From contig DATDCV010000075.1 in assembly GCA_036524155.1 (NCBI GenBank), positions 1-9,639 on the forward strand: a DNA stretch of 9,639 bases, written 5' to 3'. The notes below the pieces were generated by a model that was not told the DNA's origin, made no database searches, and was given only the letters and a program-made list of their open reading frames with translations. How positions within the stretch are numbered: position 1 is the stretch's first letter; every line of letters starts with the position of its first letter. Shown piece by piece: positions 5,985-9,639 of the stretch. The stretch is from DATDCV01 sp036524155. Its GTDB lineage: Bacteria; Verrucomicrobiota; Verrucomicrobiia; Limisphaerales; UBA8199. The position numbers and the translations under genes are program-made.

Positions 5985-7406
5985 ATGCACTCCCGCCCCC
6001 TGAGACCCGAAATCGAAAAGTCGATCCGAGACAAAATGCGTGCCGGCGGCGTTGGTGAACCGGCGATCAACGCGTTCCTGGCCGCAGTCGCCAAAGTGGC
6101 CGCCGGCGAACGCGGGCTCATTCCCGAAACGGCGATCCAGCCGGTGTCGGATTTGCCGGGCCTGGATTCGCTTCCTCGGGATGCCGGCGCGGGCGGGGCG
6201 TTGCTCAATCAGTTGGCCGTGGTGAAGCTCAACGGTGGCTTGGGCACGAGCATGGGCCTGGACCGCGTCAAGTCGCTGATCCCCGTCAAAGGCGCGGAAA
6301 ACTTCCTCGATTTTATCGCCAAGCAGATTCTCAGGCTTCGCGCCGGCGCGGGCGCTCCGCACCTGGCGTTTTACCTGATGAACAGCTTCAGCACTCGGGC
6401 GGACACACTCTATTACCTCAGGAAATACCCGGCGCTCGCGCCGGATGGCGAATTGGACTTCCTGCAGAGCAAGGTCCCCAAGCTGCTTAGGGAAACGTTG
6501 ACGCCGGTGGACTGGCCCGCCGATCCGGAACTGGAGTGGTGTCCGCCCGGCCATGGAGATCTGTACCCGTCACTGCTCGGCTGCGGCCTGCTCGGGAGGC
6601 TGCTGGCGCGTGGCATTCGTTTCCTGTTCGTGTCCAATGCGGACAACCTCGGTGCCACCGTCGACCCGCGGCTGTTGTCTTATTTTGCCGAATCCGGCTG
6701 CTCGTTTCTGATGGAAGTCGCCTCCCGGACGCTGGCGGACCAGAAGGGCGGTCACCTGGCGCGCCGGCGGGGCGACGGTCGGTTGCTGCTGCGCGAGGCG
6801 GCACAGTGCCCGGTGACGGATGAGCGTGAATTCCAGAACATCGAGCGATACACATTTTTCAACACGAACAACCTCTGGATCCGGCTTGACCATCTGAAGA
6901 CCGAGCTGGAAGGTCGCGGCGGCGTCCTGCCGCTCGCGCTGATTACCAACGAAAAGACCGTCGATCCGCGCGACTCTCGATCGCCCGGGGTCTTCCAAAT
7001 TGAGAGCGCGATGGGGGCGGCGATCGAATGTTTTGCGCAGTCCGGAGCGATCGTTGTGCCGCGCAGCCGGTTTGCGCCGGTCAAGACCACCAGCGATCTG
7101 CTGGTGTTGCGATCCGATGCCTATCGCGTCACTGATGATTTCCAATTGGTGCTGGAGGAGTCGCGTCACGGCCGGCCCCCTATCGTCGAGCTCGACAGCA
7201 AACACTACAAACTCATGGCGGAATTCGAGGCAGCCTTTGAGACAGGCGCACCGTCCCTGCTCCGTTGCGATTCTCTCAAGGTCTCCGGACCGCTCATATT
7301 CCCGCCCGGAGTCGAATGCCGGGGAGCGGTCGAGTTCGTCAATACCGGGGCGGAACCCCGGGCGGTTAAGCCGGGAGTTTACGCCAACACCAAAACCCGC
7401 CTCTAA
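5985..7406 (+). CDS. UTP--glucose-1-phosphate uridylyltransferase, eukaryotic UDPGP type
   Basis: A 473-residue protein that makes UDP-glucose and pyrophosphate from UTP and glucose-1-phosphate in the cytoplasm (EC 2.7.7.9). It belongs to the UDPGP family (human UGP2-like), not the shorter bacterial GalU type. The nucleotide-binding loop is VKLNGGLGTSMG (80-91), followed by the conserved lysine region DRVKSLIPVKG (93-103). LMNSFSTRADT (131-141), the metal and uridine region FVSNADNLGATVD (215-227), FFNTNNLW (291-298) and FAPVKTTSDLLVLRSD (363-378) follow in family order. The C-terminus (about 431-466) fits the small left-handed beta-helix of the family. The frame is open back to 5394, but that part is antisense to the phosphohexomutase. 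The ATG at 5985 is the only sensible start and gives a typical length. The stop TAA is at 7404-7406. The adjacent mutase would supply its substrate. Confidence 0.93.
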   Translation: MHSRPLRPEIEKSIRDKMRAGGVGEPAINAFLAAVAKVAAGERGLIPETAIQPVSDLPGLDSLPRDAGAGGALLNQLAVVKLNGGLGTSMGLDRVKSLIPVKGAENFLDFIAKQILRLRAGAGAPHLAFYLMNSFSTRADTLYYLRKYPALAPDGELDFLQSKVPKLLRETLTPVDWPADPELEWCPPGHGDLYPSLLGCGLLGRLLARGIRFLFVSNADNLGATVDPRLLSYFAESGCSFLMEVASRTLADQKGGHLARRRGDGRLLLREAAQCPVTDEREFQNIERYTFFNTNNLWIRLDHLKTELEGRGGVLPLALITNEKTVDPRDSRSPGVFQIESAMGAAIECFAQSGAIVVPRSRFAPVKTTSDLLVLRSDAYRVTDDFQLVLEESRHGRPPIVELDSKHYKLMAEFEAAFETGAPSLLRCDSLKVSGPLIFPPGVECRGAVEFVNTGAEPRAVKPGVYANTKTRL

Positions 7407-7500
7407 GCGGGCGGGCCAAACGAGCCCCGCGCGATGCCGCTCCGGTGCCCACTCTCTTCCCATCTGGCTGCTCGACTTTTCGGGCGTCCTGCGGCAAGCT

Positions 7501-7570
7501 TTCGCATAACAATAAGTGCGAATGGGTTTACATTATCACCCATCGAGCGGTGCACAAATGTTATGCACCG
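7501..7570. repeat. Cluster of three short inverted repeats downstream of the pyrophosphorylase
   Basis: Three inverted repeats lie in 70 bp of locally AT-richer DNA. They are TTCGCA/TGCGAA (7501-7506 and 7517-7522, 10-base gap), ATGGGT/ACCCAT (7522-7527 and 7538-7543, extendable by CG around a bulge), and CGGTGCA/TGCACCG (7548-7554 and 7564-7570, 9-base loop). They start 94 bp after the pyrophosphorylase stop and end 53 bp before the tRNA. They could form RNA hairpins acting as a terminator, though no T-run follows, or bind a protein near the tRNA promoter. Function is unknown. Confidence 0.5.
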
Positions 7571-7623
7571 GCGATTTGGGAGACTCGCTCAACAAGCCGG
7601 TTTGTGTCCGTTTCCCGAAGGTT

Positions 7624-7700
7624 GCGCCCGTAGCTCAGTTGGATAGAGCATCTGCCTTCTAAGCAGAGGGTCCCGCGTTCGAGTCGCGGCGGGCGCGCCA
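7624..7700 (+). tRNA. tRNA-Arg (anticodon UCU), CCA encoded
   Basis: A full 77-nt cloverleaf can be drawn. The acceptor stem GCGCCCG (7624-7630) pairs with CGGGCGC (7690-7696). The D-arm is GCTC/GAGC (7633-7636, 7646-7649). The anticodon stem is TCTGC/GCAGA (7651-7655, 7663-7667) with loop CTTCTAA, placing TCT at 7658-7660. The five-base variable loop is GGGTC. The T-arm is CCGCG/CGCGG (7673-7677, 7685-7689) with loop TTCGAGT. The discriminator is G7697 and CCA is encoded at 7698-7700. It decodes AGA (and by wobble AGG), rare codons in a GC-rich genome. tRNA genes are frequent integration sites, which matters because broken gene pieces lie just downstream. Confidence 0.98.
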
Positions 7701-7725
7701 CTTTTGGCCCTTTTTGGGGTAAAAG
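7701..7725 (+). terminator. Possible tRNA terminator hairpin
   Basis: Directly after the tRNA, CTTTTGGCCC (7701-7710) can pair with GGGGTAAAAG (7716-7725) across a TTTTT loop, with one G-G mismatch and one G-T wobble. There is no U-tract after the stem; the T run is in the loop. If it terminates tRNA transcription, it is not a textbook intrinsic terminator. Confidence 0.35.
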
Positions 7726-7767
7726 CGTCCCAAGAGCGTCCAACGCCACTTTCTGCTCAGATTCCTG

Positions 7768-7789
7768 TGTTGTGCAGACCCGCACAACA
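7768..7789. repeat. 8-bp perfect inverted repeat
   Basis: TGTTGTGC (7768-7775) and GCACAACA (7782-7789) are exact reverse complements separated by AGACCC. The hairpin stands just before the DUF504-like fragment and could be a terminator remnant, an operator or a recombination end. No T-run follows. Confidence 0.4.
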
Positions 7790-7811
7790 TGAACCCTGAA
7801 ACAGGTCTCAG

Positions 7812-7916
7812 ATCCGCGAACTCCTGAACCGCTTCCGGTGGGATCCGGAGTTCGCCAAGGGGGAATTTCAGTTGGGATATTACGGTCGGGGCGAAGATCG
7901 AATCATTTTGGATTTC
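7812..7916 (+). pseudogene. DUF504/MJ1316-domain fragment (truncated)
   Basis: In this frame the codons read IRELLNRFRWDPEF, then GYYGRGEDRII. This closely follows the N-terminal half of the DUF504 (MJ1316) family, whose members begin with a 'piReLLnrIrWDpeFg.geFeigYyDRv' pattern and are thought to recognise RNA ends. Only about 35 residues are recognisable. An in-frame TGA lies at 7797-7799 with no start codon after it, and the nearest ATG (7789-7791) is in another frame. After 7916 the similarity stops and the frame runs to a TGA at 7992-7994 through sequence that codes for a different family on the other strand. I therefore call it a broken remnant lacking both its start and its C-terminal half. 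Confidence 0.55.
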
Positions 7917-7996
7917 GAGCCCTGCAAAAACTCAAGCTCCTCCGGCGCGCCGATGATCAGCCAGAGCACCTCGGGGTCGGTGTCGTTGGCGTGAAA
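7904..7996 (-). pseudogene. Cupin-like C-terminal fragment (truncated)
   Basis: The minus frame reads FHANDTDPEVLWLIIGAPEE and then LEFLQGSKSKM. The 'H.N.tdePvevLwlI.GaPee.eFl' pattern is what one expects after the last metal-binding histidine of small cupin proteins. The piece is about 31 residues, without the upstream HxH motif of the barrel, so it could not be a functional cupin. At its 5' side (about 7996) the sequence changes to a BNR-like repeat in an adjacent frame; at its 3' side it meets the DUF504-like fragment. Assignment rests on pattern recall over a short stretch and is tentative. Confidence 0.4.
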
Positions 7997-8175
7997 ATCA
8001 TCCCGTTGGGACTGGCGTCGAAGCTGGCTGCCGCCAGCCTGGTCCCGTCGGCTGAAGATGCCACACTGGTCCAGAAATATCCGCTGTGTGCGCTGGTCAC
8101 TGACCACGTTGCACCGGCATCGACCGATATGCAAACAGGTCCGCCATCGACTAGTGCCACCAGCCTGGGATCGAA
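7993..8175 (-). pseudogene. Single 'SADGT' BNR/photosystem-stability-like repeat fragment
   Basis: The minus frame reads VCISVDAGATWSV, then WTSVASSADGTRLAAA and SPNGMIF. This is the signature of beta-propeller-type repeats (…S.DsGatWt…W.svAsSADGtkLaA…g.iy.S.DsG…) found in large secreted repeat proteins of Verrucomicrobiota and others. About one repeat unit of roughly 60 residues is present. The frame is closed by a stop at 8202-8200 upstream and 7959-7957 downstream, with only an internal GTG as possible start. Intact family members carry many such units and a signal peptide, so this is a fragment left from a much larger gene. Confidence 0.55.
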
Positions 8176-8328
8176 TTTCCTTCGCGCGCGATCGTGATTT
8201 TAAGTCCAGCAGTGGGCCATATGGGTTGGGGTGGAATTTCGTACCGGCCGACACAAGCATCCGAAATGGTTACATTCAGCGTAATCGGCAACCGCTGTGA
8301 CACCACTATTAATTTTGATGGAATGTGG

Positions 8329-8366
8329 TTGAACGCGCGCGAAACACCCGGTAAAAAAGTCAGGGG
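8329..8366 (+). promoter_or_regulatory. Candidate promoter and ribosome binding site of the response regulator
   Basis: TTGAAC (8329-8334) and TAAAAA (8352-8357) sit 17 bp apart, each matching four of six sigma-70 consensus bases. AGGGG (8362-8366) lies 2 bases before the ATG at 8369 and supports that start. Initiation from this promoter would fall near 8364 and leave almost no leader, so promoter and Shine-Dalgarno use are in conflict. The ribosome site is the more credible of the two. Confidence 0.25.
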
Positions 8367-8368
8367 CG

Positions 8369-9328
8369 ATGTCCGACAAGCCAGCCATCTTGATGGTTGA
8401 CGACGAGCCGAGTTGCCTTGATGTGCTGAGCGCGGCTCTGTCAGGCAGCGACTACCAGCTCATCTGCGCCATCAAGGCCGCTGATGCACTAAAACTGGCG
8501 CGTGATTGGAATCCTCACGTTGTGCTGCTTGACGTTATGATGCCTGAGATGGACGGCTTTGCCGTTTGTCGTCAGCTGCGCGCAGATGATGCCACAAAGG
8601 ACCTGGCGATTATCTTCCTGTCGAGCCTGGACGGCCCACAGGACCGAACCCTGGGCATCGAGCTCGGTGCCGTGGATTTTATCACCAAGCCGTTCGATCC
8701 CGCCGAGGTCCGCGCTCGGGTTCGACGCCACGTCCAACTGCAGGAGGAACGCCGCCGCTTAGCATCTGCGCTTTTGCCTGAGCCGCGCATCAAGCAGATC
8801 ATTGCAGAAGGTGAAAATGACCATACCGAGTTCAAGTCGACACTTCGCTGGAGTCTCAAAGAGAACAAGGTCAATCACGGCGTCGAAATCGCCTGGCTGA
8901 AGACGGTTGCCGCTTTTCTAAACAGTGACGGTGGGCGCCTGCTTGTGGGCGTCGACAACCAAGGGGTCCCGCTGGGCATTGGGGCAGATGGTTTTGAAAA
9001 TGAGGATAAGTACCTTTTGCACGTCAATAACCTTCTCCAACAACACCTGGGAGCGGAGCACTCGGCCAATGTTCGCTTTGGCCTTTATCCGGTGGGCGAG
9101 TTGAAGGTCTTGCTCATTGAATGCTCCCCGGCCGCCGGGCCCGCTTTCCTGATCGATGCCGGACAGGAATCATTTTACGTTCGTGCGGGTCCGGGCACAC
9201 GGAAGCTGACGATGAGCGAAATGCTGGCCTACGTTGTCGAACGCCGCAACATTCAGGTGTCACAGCGTCTGCCATCGCCCAACCAAGAGCGGCTATTCGA
9301 CCGGAGCCATAAATCTCATTCGTTTTGA
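8369..9328 (+). CDS. Response regulator receiver domain fused to Schlafen AlbA_2 domain
   Basis: A 319-residue cytoplasmic protein with two clear domains. Residues 1-125 form a complete CheY-like receiver: acidic pair D11/D12 in MVDDEP, phosphoacceptor D55 in VVLLDVMMPEMDG, switch residue S85 in IIFLSS, and K107 in ITKPFDP. A charged helix (about 120-148, QEERRRLASALLPEPRIKQI) links it to an AlbA_2 domain. That domain starts GENDHTEFKSTLRW (148-161), continues WLKTVAAFLNSDGGRLLVGVD (176-196) with NQGVPLGI, and ends with FYVRAGPGTRKLTMSEMLAYV (269-289). AlbA_2 (Schlafen AAA_4-like) domains are usually taken to bind nucleic acid and often precede helix-turn-helix regions; none follows here. By analogy, phosphorylation of D55 by a histidine kinase would control the AlbA_2 output. 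The target is unknown. AGGGG precedes the ATG. The stop is at 9326-9328. Confidence 0.9.
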   Translation: MSDKPAILMVDDEPSCLDVLSAALSGSDYQLICAIKAADALKLARDWNPHVVLLDVMMPEMDGFAVCRQLRADDATKDLAIIFLSSLDGPQDRTLGIELGAVDFITKPFDPAEVRARVRRHVQLQEERRRLASALLPEPRIKQIIAEGENDHTEFKSTLRWSLKENKVNHGVEIAWLKTVAAFLNSDGGRLLVGVDNQGVPLGIGADGFENEDKYLLHVNNLLQQHLGAEHSANVRFGLYPVGELKVLLIECSPAAGPAFLIDAGQESFYVRAGPGTRKLTMSEMLAYVVERRNIQVSQRLPSPNQERLFDRSHKSHSF

Positions 9329-9385
9329 GCGGCGTGGTCGAAAAGCGAGCATAAAGACTGAAGACTAAGGAATGGGAATCCCACC

Positions 9386-9400
9386 GGCTCGTGCCGAGCC
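9386..9400. repeat. Short perfect hairpin between genes
   Basis: GGCTCG (9386-9391) and CGAGCC (9395-9400) are exact inverted repeats with a 3-base loop, 57 bp after the response-regulator stop. A GC-rich stem in this place could end transcription, but there is no T-run after it. The rest of 9329-9526 shows no gene. Confidence 0.3.
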
Positions 9401-9526
9401 AAATGGCTCAAGCCGGGACGCCCGGTTCTCGCTCGAGCATACTCGCGAAGGTTGCTCAAAGACCTGCCGCTGATATGCTGACCCGGCCTGTTTGCCTGGG
9501 CTGCTTTTGAATGCATTTACCGTAAC

Positions 9527-9639
9527 ATGAACCGGACGAGCGGCGACAGACGCATAGCTCGCACAGTTGCGATGGTGGCAACAGCACTGGGGCTGTGGGG
9601 AGCCCTGGTGCTGCTGTTTGCGGCTCCATTGGCGTTGAG
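9527..9639 (+). CDS. N-terminus of a membrane protein (partial, runs off the window)
   Basis: An ATG at 9527 opens a frame of 37 codons that is still open at the window end. It begins MNRTSGDRRIART and is followed by a hydrophobic segment (about residues 14-37, VAMVATALGLWGALVLLF) that fits a first transmembrane helix with a positively charged cytoplasmic N-terminus. An earlier ATG at 9511 is closed by a stop after four codons. No strong ribosome binding site is seen. It lies 198 bp after the receiver-AlbA_2 gene on the same strand, so a membrane histidine kinase that phosphorylates that protein is possible, but nothing visible proves it. Confidence 0.45.
   Translation, partial: MNRTSGDRRIARTVAMVATALGLWGALVLLFAAPLAL

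Larger units (their letters stand above)
7701..8368. other. 668-bp stretch without an intact gene, made of broken gene pieces
   Basis: No reading frame here has both a sensible start and a recognisable full-length product. Three fragments resembling known protein families can be read instead: plus strand 7812-7916, minus strand 7904-7996 and minus strand 7993-8175. They abut one another with almost no spacing. The remaining 8176-8368 holds no recognisable coding and is presumably the upstream region of the response regulator. The pattern is what repeated illegitimate recombination beside a tRNA gene leaves behind. No integrase, transposase or second copy of the tRNA 3' end was seen within the window. 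Confidence 0.6.

Noticed and set aside
7561..7785. Minus-strand reading frame of 74 codons containing RLERGTLCLEGRCS.
   Set aside because: It runs antisense across the tRNA-Arg. This peptide is a well-known artefact produced by the reverse strand of conserved tRNA sequence.
7838..8197. Plus-strand reading frame of 119 codons after the tRNA.
   Set aside because: It has no recognisable family and is antisense to the cupin-like and BNR-like fragments. It appears to be a chance frame in decayed DNA.
7690..8368. Search for an attachment-site duplication of the tRNA 3' end marking an integrated island.
   Set aside because: No second copy longer than the trivial GGCGCGCC octamer was seen by eye, and no integrase is present in the window.

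Overview
The window is GC-rich, by eye around 60%. It reads like a chromosomal segment of an environmental Gram-negative bacterium. Three things suggest the Planctomycetota-Verrucomicrobiota group, most likely a Verrucomicrobiota lineage: a eukaryotic-type UDP-glucose pyrophosphorylase, a secretion ATPase paired with a GspB-like protein, and a paired inverted palindromic repeat built on CCCTCTCC/GGAGAGGG. This placement is an inference from gene content; no marker gene settles it.

Left part (1-4192): surface polysaccharide and secretion genes. A truncated upstream reading frame ends at 86 and overlaps, by ATGA, a SAM-dependent methyltransferase (83-1006). A gap of 387 bp holds a 139-bp REPIN-like element with two perfect 36-bp inverted arms. 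A GT4-type glycosyltransferase (1394-2752) follows. It converges, with a 26-bp tail-to-tail overlap, on a minus-strand pair: an ExeA-type AAA ATPase (3377-4192) and a GspB-like single-pass membrane protein (2727-3380). That pair is coupled by a 4-bp ATGA overlap. Together they look like the edge of an exopolysaccharide/exosortase-type or type II secretion-related locus.

Middle (4434-7406): a phosphohexomutase on the minus strand and a UTP-glucose-1-phosphate uridylyltransferase on the plus strand are divergent, with 51 bp between their starts. They would carry out consecutive steps, glucose-6-phosphate to glucose-1-phosphate to UDP-glucose. This would supply activated sugar to the glycosyltransferase region.

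Right part (7407-9639): a tRNA-Arg(UCU) with encoded CCA is followed by 668 bp with no intact gene. That stretch contains three recognisable broken protein fragments in both orientations: a DUF504/MJ1316-like piece, a cupin-like piece, and one repeat of a 'SADGT' BNR-like repeat protein. It looks like a gene graveyard at a tRNA-linked recombination site. Beyond it is an unusual gene (8369-9328) that fuses a complete response-regulator receiver domain to a Schlafen-type AlbA_2 putative nucleic-acid-binding domain. The window ends in the first 37 codons of a membrane protein (9527 onward), which may or may not be its partner.

Most striking observations: the receiver-AlbA_2 fusion, the chimeric pseudogene patch next to the tRNA, and the REPIN-like element. 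No CRISPR array, intact transposase, integrase or rRNA was seen.
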